Source of the DNA: an uncultured Oceanospirillaceae bacterium
GTDB taxonomy: Bacteria; Pseudomonadota; Gammaproteobacteria; Pseudomonadales; Balneatricaceae
Assembly (NCBI GenBank): GCA_937136055.1
Contig: CAKZOD010000027.1
Span: 1 to 64,000 of the forward strand
Reading direction: 5' to 3'
Length of the DNA stretch: 64,000 nucleotides
Every line of letters begins with the position of its first letter. The first letter of the stretch is position 1. The notes below the pieces were generated by a model. It was not told the DNA's origin. It saw only the letters and a list, made by a program, of their open reading frames with translations, and did no database searches. Below are positions 35,136-43,815 of this stretch, in pieces. The translations under genes and the position numbers were made by a program.

Positions 35136-35909
35136 TTACTTTGCTCGATATCTAGAGAGGAGTTTTTGCTGCATTATAATATCGTAAATCCCCTGGCTCT
35201 TTATCTCACTTAACGCTTGGTTAAACTCGGCCTTTAAGGCAAGTGCGCCTGGGTATTTTTTAGATATCATCAAGTGTATTGAATGTTTACTATTCACCTT
35301 TTTCTCTAAGGTTGCGAATTCATTATAGTTCGCTTGGTAATGACGGTCTATCATCTCCCAACCCGCGGTTAAATTAATCGCAATCAGATCAACTCGGTTG
35401 CGCAGCAGCATTTTAACCAATTGCTTAGGGGTGTTAACTAAATGTAAGTTTAGACCTCTTTTTTGGATACTAGGCACATAGCCATAACCTCTTACGCCAC
35501 CGATACGATAACCCTTTAAATCAGACCATTGCTCAAACTTGATATTTCGATTGAATTTGGTGTTGTAAAAGAACACTGTTTGGGTATAAAACAAAGGGTC
35601 TGAAAAAAGAAAGAGAGGGTCTCTTTCAGCAGAGTTCGCATATGGAAATGTTGCAAAGTACTCACCCTTTAATACGGCTTGTTCTCCTCTCACCCAAGGC
35701 AGCCATTTAACACTTACCTTACGCTCCATTTTTTCAAAAACGGCTTTCACTAACTCTGTTATAAAACCTTGATCGACCAACCTCTCACCAACATAAGGCT
35801 GCCACTCACCGGATAACAGCACTAACGGCGGCTCATTTTTTTCAGTTGCATACAGCACAGCTGAAAACAAGAAATTGAGCAATAAAAGCAATGACGTTAG
35901 TTTCAACAT
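35136..35909 (-). CDS. Periplasmic solute-binding protein, family 3 type
   Basis: A 257-residue SBP_bac_3-like protein with a signal peptide of about 21 residues. The mature part begins VLLSGEWQPYVGERLVDQGFITELV, close to the family pattern for amino-acid-binding proteins. WLPWVRGEQAV and FPYANSAERDPLF suggest the orphan polar-amino-acid-binding branch common in marine gammaproteobacteria. No transporter genes are adjacent. It is a distant relative of the protein at 13295–14053. Confidence 0.75.
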   Translation of the reverse strand: MLKLTSLLLLLNFLFSAVLYATEKNEPPLVLLSGEWQPYVGERLVDQGFITELVKAVFEKMERKVSVKWLPWVRGEQAVLKGEYFATFPYANSAERDPLFLFSDPLFYTQTVFFYNTKFNRNIKFEQWSDLKGYRIGGVRGYGYVPSIQKRGLNLHLVNTPKQLVKMLLRNRVDLIAINLTAGWEMIDRHYQANYNEFATLEKKVNSKHSIHLMISKKYPGALALKAEFNQALSEIKSQGIYDIIMQQKLLSRYRAK

Positions 35910-36003
35910 GTGTACTGTTTCCTAGATTAAAGCTTACTATCCATCCGTGACATGTAACTGCTCTCTTTTGCGATTATAGAAACACTTAAGCAAATTTATG
36001 GCA

Positions 36004-36028
36004 CAAAAAAAGAGGCTTACGCCTCTTT
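36004..36028 (-). terminator. Intrinsic terminator of the fumarase gene
   Basis: AAAGAGGC (36009–36016) and GCCTCTTT (36021–36028) form an 8-bp stem around a TTAC loop. On the minus strand six U follow. It lies 43 bp after the fumarase stop. Confidence 0.85.
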
Positions 36029-36071
36029 ATATTATTACTGTTATCAATTGATGACAATTAACTTAAGCAGA

Positions 36072-37580
36072 TTAACTCACTTGCTCGGCAATAATTTTTT
36101 GCCACATTTCAGGGCCTGTATTGTGCACAGACTCACCATTAACATCCACAGCAACGGTTACAGGCATATCTTTAACTTCAAACTCATAGATTGCCTCCAT
36201 ACCCATCTCTTCAAATGCCAACACTTTAGAGCCAACAATCGCTTTAGAGACAAGATAAGCTGCGCCACCAACAGCCATTAAGTAAACAGCACTGTTGTCT
36301 TTAATCGCTTCAATAGCAACAGGGCCACGCTCGGATTTACCAATCATGCCAAGTAAACCTGTGCTCTCTAAGATTTGTCGTGTGAACTTATCCATGCGGG
36401 TAGCTGTTGTTGGCCCTGCAGGCCCTACAACTTCGCCTTCAACAGGATCAACAGGACCAACGTAGTAGATAAAGCGGCCCTTAAGATCAACCGGCAGCTC
36501 TTCACCGCGATCAAGCATTTCAATCATACGCTTGTGCGCTGCATCACGACCTGTCAGCATTTTACCGTTAAGCAAAACTGTTTCACCCACTTTCCACTCT
36601 TTAACAGCTTCAGGTGTGATTTCATCTAGGTTAACACGACGGGTCGACTCACTAACTTCAAAGGTCACTTCAGGCCAATCTTCTAAGCTCGGTGGCGTCA
36701 ATACAGCAGGGCCTGCCCCATCAAGTACAAAGTGAGTATGACGTGTCGCAGCGCAGTTTGGAATCATACAAACCGGTAAAGAGGCTGCATGGGTTGGATA
36801 ATCCATAATTTTAACATCAAGAATTGTTGTCAAACCGCCTAGGCCTTGTGCACCAATACCTAGCTCATTGACTCTATCCATAATTTCTAAACGCAACTCT
36901 TCAGTACGATTTTGCGGGCCACGCTTGCGAAGCTCATGAATATCGATAGATCCCATCAAAGACTCTTTCGCCATCACTGCCGCTTTCTCTGCGGTGCCAC
37001 CAATACCTATACCTAGCATGCCAGGAGGACACCAGCCCGCTCCCATTGTCGGGATTGTTTTAACCACCCAATCTACAATACTATCCGATGGGTTTAGCAT
37101 CACCATTTTCGATTTATTCTCAGAGCCGCCACCTTTTGCAGCAACTTGAATATCAACTTTATCGCCTTCTACAATTTCATAGTGAATCACAGCAGGTGTG
37201 TTGTCTTTGGTGTTGGTTCGCGCACCTGCAGGGTCTGCTAAAATTGATGCACGTAATACGTTATCAGGATGCATGTACGCTTGACGCACACCTTCATTTA
37301 TCATGTCTGTTACAGACATTTTTGCATCCCAAGTCACATCCATACCAATCTTAGCAAAGATAGTAACAATGCCGGTGTCTTGACAAATTGGGCGCTTTCC
37401 TTCAGCACACATTCTCGAGTTGATTAACATTTGTGCCATTGAATCACGAGCAGCTGGATTTTCTTCCTTTAGATACGCTTCGTGCAATGACTCAATGAAA
37501 TCTAGCGGATGGTAATAAGAGATGAATTGCAGGGCATCAGCAACACTGCTGATAAGGTCATCTTGGCGAATCACAGACAT
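36072..37580 (-). CDS. Class I iron-sulphur fumarate hydratase
   Basis: Tricarboxylic-acid-cycle enzyme converting fumarate to malate, of the heat-labile [4Fe-4S] class, 502 residues. Cluster-cysteine motifs are ICQDTG (Cys66), AGWCPPG and PNCAATRH. The alpha domain (about 1–280) and beta domain (about 300–500, with GPAGPTTATRMD) are fused, as in FumA/FumB. I start at the second ATG (37580), because GGAG sits six bases before it; an ATG four codons upstream overlaps that site. A canonical terminator follows. Confidence 0.95.
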   Translation of the reverse strand: MSVIRQDDLISSVADALQFISYYHPLDFIESLHEAYLKEENPAARDSMAQMLINSRMCAEGKRPICQDTGIVTIFAKIGMDVTWDAKMSVTDMINEGVRQAYMHPDNVLRASILADPAGARTNTKDNTPAVIHYEIVEGDKVDIQVAAKGGGSENKSKMVMLNPSDSIVDWVVKTIPTMGAGWCPPGMLGIGIGGTAEKAAVMAKESLMGSIDIHELRKRGPQNRTEELRLEIMDRVNELGIGAQGLGGLTTILDVKIMDYPTHAASLPVCMIPNCAATRHTHFVLDGAGPAVLTPPSLEDWPEVTFEVSESTRRVNLDEITPEAVKEWKVGETVLLNGKMLTGRDAAHKRMIEMLDRGEELPVDLKGRFIYYVGPVDPVEGEVVGPAGPTTATRMDKFTRQILESTGLLGMIGKSERGPVAIEAIKDNSAVYLMAVGGAAYLVSKAIVGSKVLAFEEMGMEAIYEFEVKDMPVTVAVDVNGESVHNTGPEMWQKIIAEQVS

Positions 37581-38088
37581 ATGGGGCTCCATTACGAGTT
37601 CTGGTAATATCGTTTCTCAACCTTAAACTGTTACAAACTTAAGTATTGAGGTATCGATTATTTTTATCTACCGCTATTTTGCGATTTATTTTTCACACTT
37701 TGTAATCTGAAACTTCTACTTAAATACACTGGCAATGAATATTCCAGCCGCTATTAAAAATAGCTTAAAAAAGCAATTAATACCCAAAGGCAACACTGCA
37801 TCTTTTAGTATTTTCGCTAAGTTGAGATTTCAGTTTAAAAATAAAGTCTTGCAAGGCTTTATTTTCAGCCGGATTATACAACATTTTATACTAAGAGAGT
37901 GCCAATATCTCACCTTAGCTGATGATTGCTCATATACCTTTGGGCTCACTCTTTGGCATCAAAACGATGCAACCGCTCATGAAGAACTCGTGGTTCAATA
38001 ATTACCCAAAAAACACTTGCTACTAAATCAGTAGCAAAGTACTGTAGCTCAATTGATCTATCTATCTCGATAATTTGAGCAAATAAAT
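37581..38088. other. Divergent intergenic region with a small doubtful frame
   Basis: It separates the fumarase gene (-) from the HxlR regulator gene (+). A frame at 37735–38001 (+, 88 codons) has an ordinary-looking composition (ends TFGLTLWHQNDATAHEELVVQ) but no ribosome site and no family I recognise. It could be a small gene, at low probability. Confidence 0.4.
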
Positions 38089-38439
38089 ATGAGCATCCCC
38101 ATTCCCGGCCAACAAGTGCGCGGCTCAAAATCAGGCAAACCTATTATGGCTTTGCTTGATCTATTGGGTCGCACTTGGGCGCTAGGTGTCATTTGGAATT
38201 TAAGCCAAGGGCCTGCAACCTTTCGCGAACTACAACAGCGCTGCGAGCAAATTTCTCCCAGCCTGCTAAACACCCGTATAAAAGAGCTAAAACAGCTCAG
38301 TATTATTGAAGTGGTTGATGAGGGCTACACCCTTTCTCAGCAAGGTGTAGATCTATTTACTATCATTTCCCCTTTGAGTAGCTGGTCAAAAGATTGGGCT
38401 GCCAATATTGAAACAGCTAAACCCCAACTCGAAAATTAG
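38089..38439 (+). CDS. HxlR-family transcriptional regulator
   Basis: Winged-helix regulator of 116 residues. The core ALLDLLGRTWALGVIWNLSQGPATFRELQQRCEQISPSLLNTRIKEL (about 21–67) fits the HxlR family. The conserved N-terminal cysteine of redox-sensing members is absent, so a different signal is likely. It is followed after 38 bp by the nudC gene on the same strand, and an EamA exporter comes next; all three may be co-transcribed. Confidence 0.85.
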   Translation: MSIPIPGQQVRGSKSGKPIMALLDLLGRTWALGVIWNLSQGPATFRELQQRCEQISPSLLNTRIKELKQLSIIEVVDEGYTLSQQGVDLFTIISPLSSWSKDWAANIETAKPQLEN

Positions 38440-38477
38440 CGTATTTACCGTCTTTTCAACTTTAATTGAGAGCGAAT

Positions 38478-39428
38478 ATGTCCTTAAAATATTCACAAAT
38501 GCACTTAGATAGATGCACGAACCAACGCAAAGATTTGCGCTGGCTCAAAGCACAGTTTCAAAGTAGCAATGCACTTTTTTGCCCAGTACAAGAAGGCAAC
38601 AATTTTTTCAATGCACAGGCACAACCTATCTACCTTAAGCGTGATCAGATTATCGATGTAAGTATTAATAGCTGTGTGTTTTTAGGTAAAGATGATGAAC
38701 ACACCTATTTCGCCTTTGATAGCAATAAACTTAGCCTTAGAGCACAAGAATCTCTGTGCGAAGCAGGTCAATGGCTCCCGCTTCGAAATATTGGAGCGAC
38801 TGTCAGTCATACTGACTGTGCTATTTTAGCACTCGCCAAAGGGCTTATTCACTGGCACAAAACGCATTTATATTGCGGGAAATGCGGCGCTATTAACAAA
38901 CTTATAGAAGCAGGCCACGCGAGAAAATGTACCCACAGCCAGTGCCGCAATATGACATTCCCGCGTACAGACCCTGCTGTCATCATGCTTATTGAGCATT
39001 TGGATGAGCAAGGTGTTGCCCGTTGTTTACTCGGCAGGCAGAGCGCTTGGCAGCTAGGTATGTATTCAACACTCGCAGGTTTTGTCGACCCTGGTGAAAC
39101 TCTAGAGGAAGCTGTTGCAAGAGAAGTACTTGAGGAGAGCGGCATTGTTGTCGATACCGGTAATGTAAGCTATGTAGCTTCTCAACCTTGGCCGTTCCCA
39201 GCGTCTATTATGCTCGGCTTTTGCGCCAGCGCAAGTTCGCAGGCGATAGACATTTCAAATGACGATTTAGAAGATGCACAGTGGTTTACCCGTGCGCAGC
39301 TGGCACAATTTGTTGCAAAGGAAGACCCTATCGAATATCAAGCGGGCCAGTTTCGGATGAGCAGCATTGACTCTATATCACACTACCTTATCAGTGCCTG
39401 GCACGCCGGTAAGATAGGAAAATATTAA
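38478..39428 (+). CDS. nudC: NAD(+) diphosphatase (NudC-type Nudix)
   Basis: Hydrolase of 316 residues that cleaves NAD(H) to NMN(H) and AMP and can remove NAD caps from RNA. An N-terminal domain is followed by a zinc ribbon (YCGKCG and KCTHSQC, about 132–155) and a Nudix domain with GFVDPGETLEEAVAREVLEESGI (about 197–219), plus the NudC hallmark SQPWPFPAS. All Nudix catalytic glutamates are present. I start at the ATG at 38478, which has GAGAG in front; the TTG four codons upstream is less likely. Confidence 0.95.
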   Translation: MSLKYSQMHLDRCTNQRKDLRWLKAQFQSSNALFCPVQEGNNFFNAQAQPIYLKRDQIIDVSINSCVFLGKDDEHTYFAFDSNKLSLRAQESLCEAGQWLPLRNIGATVSHTDCAILALAKGLIHWHKTHLYCGKCGAINKLIEAGHARKCTHSQCRNMTFPRTDPAVIMLIEHLDEQGVARCLLGRQSAWQLGMYSTLAGFVDPGETLEEAVAREVLEESGIVVDTGNVSYVASQPWPFPASIMLGFCASASSQAIDISNDDLEDAQWFTRAQLAQFVAKEDPIEYQAGQFRMSSIDSISHYLISAWHAGKIGKY

Positions 39429-39457
39429 CATCCACCTTTTGAATCAGAGATAACACG

Positions 39458-40390
39458 ATGAATACACAATATATGATGGGTAAAACCGAGTGGATAATGC
39501 TGTTATCTTTATCGCTACTCTGGGGGTTTTCTTTCATTAATATTAAAAATTCCCTCATTGAAATCCCGCCTTTCAGCTTAGTCTTTATCCGGTTATGTAT
39601 CGCTGCATTGTTCCTTTATTTATGGTGCACAATAAAGCGAAAAAGCTTTAACATCAGCGCAAAAGAGCATCTAATATTACTTGGCGGCGGCTTGATATCT
39701 TGCGCGATCCCATTCTCATTTTTCACCTTGGGCCAGCAATACGTCGCCACGAGCATCGGGGCTATATTCAACGGCTGTGTCCCCTTCTTTACCGCCTTAC
39801 TTGCCCACTTTTTCCTCGGGGGAAGCGAGCGCATGACCGTCCGCAAAGCCATAGGTTTGAGTTTCGGGCTAATCGGCATTGTCACCATTATGGGGTTTAA
39901 TAATCTCACCAGCTTAGATATCACTAATATTGGCCAGCTGCTCATTATTTGTGCATGCTTTTTTTACGGCAGTAGCGGCATTTATTTTCAAAAGTTTGTT
40001 CCTCACCACATCGATAAAACAGTCGTCGCCACTTGCACGCTATTTTGGGCTGCTATTGCAATGTCTTTTGTCAGTATCAGTTTTGAAGGACTACCTAGTT
40101 TAGACTATAGCTTGAAGGTATGGGGTTCTGTCAGCGTATTGGCAATATTTTCTACGGCCATTGCTTACATCATTCTCTTTAAACTATTAAAGAGAGCGGG
40201 CCCAAGTAACACCTCATTGAATACCTTCATCATCCCCGTCGTCGGTATCATATTAGGCATCAGCTTAATGGGGGAAAGTTTGAAGAATAACGAAGTTCTC
40301 GGCATCTTCCTGGTTTTTATAGGAGTCGCCATTATTCAAAACTTTGCCCTTCTCATAAAAAAGCTCAAAGACGCTAAACAAGCGAGCTAA
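39458..40390 (+). CDS. EamA/DMT-superfamily transporter
   Basis: Inner-membrane protein of 310 residues with ten hydrophobic segments in two EamA repeats (about 15–145 and 160–295). Typical elements are LSLLWGFSFINIK early and NTFIIPVVGIILGISLMGE late. Such proteins export metabolites or amino acids, but the substrate is not evident. It follows nudC by about 30 bp and is likely in the same transcript. Confidence 0.88.
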   Translation: MNTQYMMGKTEWIMLLSLSLLWGFSFINIKNSLIEIPPFSLVFIRLCIAALFLYLWCTIKRKSFNISAKEHLILLGGGLISCAIPFSFFTLGQQYVATSIGAIFNGCVPFFTALLAHFFLGGSERMTVRKAIGLSFGLIGIVTIMGFNNLTSLDITNIGQLLIICACFFYGSSGIYFQKFVPHHIDKTVVATCTLFWAAIAMSFVSISFEGLPSLDYSLKVWGSVSVLAIFSTAIAYIILFKLLKRAGPSNTSLNTFIIPVVGIILGISLMGESLKNNEVLGIFLVFIGVAIIQNFALLIKKLKDAKQAS

Positions 40391-40402
40391 TTACAAAACG
40401 CT

Positions 40403-40421
40403 CGAGCCTATCACTGGCTCG
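40403..40421 (+). terminator. Putative terminator of the hxlR–nudC–eamA unit
   Basis: CGAGCC (40403–40408) and GGCTCG (40416–40421) pair perfectly around a 7-base loop, 13 bp after the stop codon. GCGGTATTTTCTC follows, which is only mildly T-rich. Confidence 0.45.
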
Positions 40422-40490
40422 GCGGTATTTTCTCAGCCTTTTTCAGGCATTTTGCTATATCCTTAGTAGTTTTATACATCTAACTAACAC

Positions 40491-40573
40491 TCTTCACTTA
40501 TTTTCTAAAACTCTTACCTATATTCCTAAAATTCTTACTTATATTCCTAAAATTCTCGGCTTTTATCTCAAAC
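40491..40573. repeat. 21-bp tandem repeats upstream of the globin gene
   Basis: Copies at 40512–40532 and 40533–40553 differ at one base and share TATTCCTAAAATTC. A more divergent copy lies at 40491–40511 and a degenerate one at 40554–40573. The 21-bp period equals two helical turns, so sites of one kind would face the same side of the DNA. They end about 75 bp before the globin start. Confidence 0.8.
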
Positions 40574-40647
40574 CCTTGCCTATACTATAGTTACTCCAGT
40601 CAACATCTCCATCATAGTTTCACTCAATAGCATCAAGGATAATAACA

Positions 40648-41061
40648 ATGCAACTGAAAACTGAAGAGATAGACATCATTAAATCAACTTTCGAAATTAT
40701 TTCCCAGAACGCAGAAAACTTTGCTAGTCATTTTTATGACTGCCTATTTGAATTAGCCCCCATTATTCGCCCTATGTTCAAAAGTCAACGCGATGTCATA
40801 GAACTACACTTTGTTGAAATCATGGTTACAGCTGTTGAAAAAATAGAACAATTTGAACAGCTTGAGCCCGCATTATTAGAGCTAGGAGCAATTCACAAGG
40901 AACACAAGGTGATAGAAAGCCAGTTCGACTTTGTAAAAACAGCACTTCTTCTTGCCATCGAATTTGAACTTAGAGAGAAATGTAACGACTCCGTTGTCAA
41001 CGCTTGGAGCCGCTATGTTGATGAAATATCAGCCGTGATGATCAAGGGCTTAAAACAATAA
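40648..41061 (+). CDS. Single-domain globin
   Basis: A 137-residue haem protein of the bacterial haemoglobin/flavohaemoglobin globin type, without a reductase domain. The CD-corner phenylalanine is in RPMF (41–44) and the proximal F8 histidine is most likely His83 in AIHKEH by alignment with the Vitreoscilla KH motif; the usual YHxA-like text is otherwise weak. It may bind oxygen or nitric oxide or sense gas. AAGGAT precedes the ATG. Upstream tandem repeats may serve in its regulation. Divergence from known globins makes the assignment less than certain. Confidence 0.75.
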   Translation: MQLKTEEIDIIKSTFEIISQNAENFASHFYDCLFELAPIIRPMFKSQRDVIELHFVEIMVTAVEKIEQFEQLEPALLELGAIHKEHKVIESQFDFVKTALLLAIEFELREKCNDSVVNAWSRYVDEISAVMIKGLKQ

Positions 41062-41138
41062 CCCTCTTTGAAGCCAGAAAGCTTTTGGGTATCGTAAAGG
41101 CTAAAACAAACTATCTGTAAAAATCTAAACTAACACAG

Positions 41139-42005
41139 CTAACTTACATTGTTGGCTGTAAAGTTAATATCAGCTACTTTAACAACACTACCACTGACGA
41201 TTACCCGCTCAATCTCTGTTTCACTGCACTGCAGCTCAACTTCAATCACACTCGGGCGATTAACGAATCTGCCTTGCTCTATTTTCACCTTTTTTGATTG
41301 AGTCAATTGATGTGTATAAAGATAAGCCGCTACTGGCCCTGCTGCACTGCCTGTTGCAATATCCTCTACACGTCCATCGTTATCCCAAGTACGCCCTTCA
41401 CATACACCACTAGTTATCCCCACATCTATAACGTACAGAAACTTAGCTTGATGCTTTTCTAATAATGGCGTTAAATCATTGACCTGAAAAGATACTTTAT
41501 CTAATGCGCCATCTACTGGCAGTATTAAATAAGGCAACCCAGTTGAAATCACTTGCGCAGGGTAATCCACTAGCGCTGTTTCTAAACCTAGTGCCTGATA
41601 AAAAACCTGCGCTTGCTCATCCGTCAGTGAATTTAATAATTCGGCCTTCCCTTGATCCATAGAAGCTAAAAACTTACCATCGCGTGCATCACTTTTTAAG
41701 CAGACAGTTTTTTGATTTAATTGCACTTGCCAGTCGGCAGTATCACCCAATGCGTATTTCTCATGTAAATGCATACATAAGCCAAGTAGCGGGTGCCCTG
41801 CAAAATCTAACTCTTCCTGCTCGGTGAAAATACGCGCCCTAAACCCCTGTTCATCACGACTCAGAAAAATAGATTCGAACTGCTTCATCTCTTGCGTTAA
41901 CACTTGCATTTTCGCTTGTGTCAATTCATCAAAATCATAAAAAATGGTCAGCCCATTTCCCATGAATGGGTGCTCTGCAAATACATCGACTAATTCACAC
42001 TTCAC
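41139..42005 (-). CDS. PhzF-family isomerase
   Basis: A 288-residue protein of the PhzF family, whose best-known member isomerises an intermediate of phenazine synthesis; most others have unknown substrates. The family acid is likely Glu44 in QFESIFLS. FTEQEELDFAGHPLLG (about 60–75) and DIATGSAAGPVAAYL (about 213–227) are typical. I start at GTG 42005 because GGAG lies six bases before it; a TTG five codons upstream would overlap that site. No phenazine genes are nearby. Confidence 0.88.
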   Translation of the reverse strand: MKCELVDVFAEHPFMGNGLTIFYDFDELTQAKMQVLTQEMKQFESIFLSRDEQGFRARIFTEQEELDFAGHPLLGLCMHLHEKYALGDTADWQVQLNQKTVCLKSDARDGKFLASMDQGKAELLNSLTDEQAQVFYQALGLETALVDYPAQVISTGLPYLILPVDGALDKVSFQVNDLTPLLEKHQAKFLYVIDVGITSGVCEGRTWDNDGRVEDIATGSAAGPVAAYLYTHQLTQSKKVKIEQGRFVNRPSVIEVELQCSETEIERVIVSGSVVKVADINFTANNVS

Positions 42006-42058
42006 ATTTGACTCCGACAATTAGAAATAGATTTTATATATAACAAAGATGATTGATG

Positions 42059-42093
42059 CTAGCACCTAGCACCTAGCGCCTAGCGCCTAGCAC
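42059..42093. repeat. Heptamer tandem repeat CTAGCRC, five copies
   Basis: Five consecutive 7-bp units CTAGCAC/CTAGCGC fill 42059–42093. The array lies between the gap-gene terminator and the PhzF-family gene, about 55 bp before the latter's start. It is a candidate for copy-number variation. Confidence 0.85.
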
Positions 42094-42100
42094 AGAACAC

Positions 42101-42135
42101 AAAAAAGCCGCTACTTTTTCAAGTGCGGCTTTTTT
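42101..42135 (-). terminator. Bidirectional intrinsic terminator of the GAPDH gene
   Basis: AAAAAAGCCGC (42101–42111) and GCGGCTTTTTT (42125–42135) form a stem with U-tracts in both orientations; inner ACTT/AAGT extends it. It lies about 60 bp after the GAPDH stop on the minus strand. Confidence 0.9.
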
Positions 42136-42196
42136 AGTAGGAACGAGTGAGCAAGCAGTGCTCAAAAGAACTTACAAAACGGGCTTAACGAGCCTT

Positions 42197-43633
42197 TTAA
42201 CCTTCTAGAGGAAAAGCTTGTAATGTGTGCTCTGTCATCTGCTTAGCAAGACGCATTACCTGGCAGCTGTAACCGAATTCGTTATCATACCAAATGTAGA
42301 CAACACAGCTCTTACCACCTTCCGCAATTGTTGCTAAGGCATCAACAGTACCTGCTGCACGAGAACCAACAAAATCAGTTGATACTGCTTCAGGAGAAAT
42401 GCTGTAGCCAATCTGCTTTTGCAAGTTAGAGTGTAGCGCAGCGTTTCGTAAGAATTCGTTTATTTCATCACGTGTCGCTGCTTTCTCTAAGTTCAAGTTC
42501 AAGATAGCAATGGAAACGTTTGGTGTAGGTACACGGATAGAGTTACCAGTAAGCTTACCTTCCATTGCTGGAAGTGCTTTAGAAACAGCTTTTGCCGCAC
42601 CGGTTTCAGTCAATACCATGTTCAATGTTGCCGCACGGCCACGACGATCACCTTTGTGATAGTTATCAATCAGGTTCTGATCGTTAGTGAACGAGTGAAT
42701 CGTTTCAACGTGACCATTCTCGATACCGTACTCATCACACATCGCTTTAAGCACAGGAGTGATTGCGTTAGTTGTACAAGAAGCTGCAGAAATTACTGTA
42801 TCTTCATCCAGAACATCAGTGTGGTTAACACCCATTACGATGTTTTTAACGCCTTTTCCTGGAGCAGTAAGAAGCACTTTCTTCGCACCTGGTGATTTCA
42901 AGTGAAGGCTCAAACCTTCTTTATCACGCCACATACCCGTGTTATCGATAACCAACGCGTTGTTGATACCGTGAGCCGTGTAATCAACTTCTTCAGGGCT
43001 GTTTGCAAAGATGATCTTGATCATGTTGCCGTTAGCAATTAGTGCGTGATTTTCTTGATCAACTGTGATGTTACCTTTGAATGCACCGTGAACAGAATCG
43101 CGACGCAATAAGCTTGCACGCTTTTCAAGATCAAATTGTGCTTTACCTTTACGTACCACGATTGCGCTTAAGCGCATACCGTTACCGCCACCTGTTTGCT
43201 CAAGTAACAAGCGTGCAAGTAAACGACCAATACGACCAAAGCCGTACAACACAACATCAGCAGGTGCTGTTAAGTCTTTCCCAGAACAAGCATTTAGCTC
43301 TTCTTCTAAAAACGCGTTTAAATCAGTTTGCTGATCTTGATTACGGAATTTAACCGCTAGCTTACCGATGTCAACATGTGCGTTTTTAATCGACATCTTA
43401 GACATTTGTTGCAATACAGGATAAGTATCATCAACTGTTAGCTCAGTACTTTCAATTTGACGACCAAAACGGTGCGCTTTTAAAATATCAATTACAGAAC
43501 GCTTGACCAAAAGACGGCCAAAAACCGAGGTCTCAACATTTTGTTCACGAAATAAAGCACCCACTAAAGGCACCATTTTCTCAGTTAATGCTTCGCGTTG
43601 TTTCCATGCTGAAAAAACTTGATCTCGACTCAC
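42197..43633 (-). CDS. gap: Glyceraldehyde-3-phosphate dehydrogenase, long form
   Basis: NAD(P)-dependent enzyme interconverting glyceraldehyde 3-phosphate and 1,3-bisphosphoglycerate, 478 residues. An N-terminal extension of about 125 residues precedes the Rossmann domain (VVLYGFGRIGRLLARLL) and the catalytic domain (SAASCTTNAITPVLKA). The extension occurs in the gap gene that stands divergent to mfd in Pseudomonas and others, the same place as here. I start at GTG 43633 (MSRDQVFSAW) because GGAG lies six bases before; the TTG four codons upstream would overlap. A strong terminator follows. Confidence 0.95.
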   Translation of the reverse strand: MSRDQVFSAWKQREALTEKMVPLVGALFREQNVETSVFGRLLVKRSVIDILKAHRFGRQIESTELTVDDTYPVLQQMSKMSIKNAHVDIGKLAVKFRNQDQQTDLNAFLEEELNACSGKDLTAPADVVLYGFGRIGRLLARLLLEQTGGGNGMRLSAIVVRKGKAQFDLEKRASLLRRDSVHGAFKGNITVDQENHALIANGNMIKIIFANSPEEVDYTAHGINNALVIDNTGMWRDKEGLSLHLKSPGAKKVLLTAPGKGVKNIVMGVNHTDVLDEDTVISAASCTTNAITPVLKAMCDEYGIENGHVETIHSFTNDQNLIDNYHKGDRRGRAATLNMVLTETGAAKAVSKALPAMEGKLTGNSIRVPTPNVSIAILNLNLEKAATRDEINEFLRNAALHSNLQKQIGYSISPEAVSTDFVGSRAAGTVDALATIAEGGKSCVVYIWYDNEFGYSCQVMRLAKQMTEHTLQAFPLEG

Positions 43634-43815
43634 AATACTCTCCAAAGATTTTGAGGTAAATTAGTGCGCGCATTATCCCTATTTCTACCCCGTTGGGCAA
43701 ACCAATTTACTAGTACTTTTGGCTATATTTAAATAATATTTTTAAAGTACTGATTTAGTGTGTTAACTGGCATAAAATAGCCACCGATTTTGGTTATAGA
43801 TTTTTGGGGATAGAT

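Noticed and set aside
37735..38001. Small gene between fumarase and hxlR
   Set aside because: Open frame of 88 codons but no ribosome site and no recognisable family; mentioned only in the intergenic entry.
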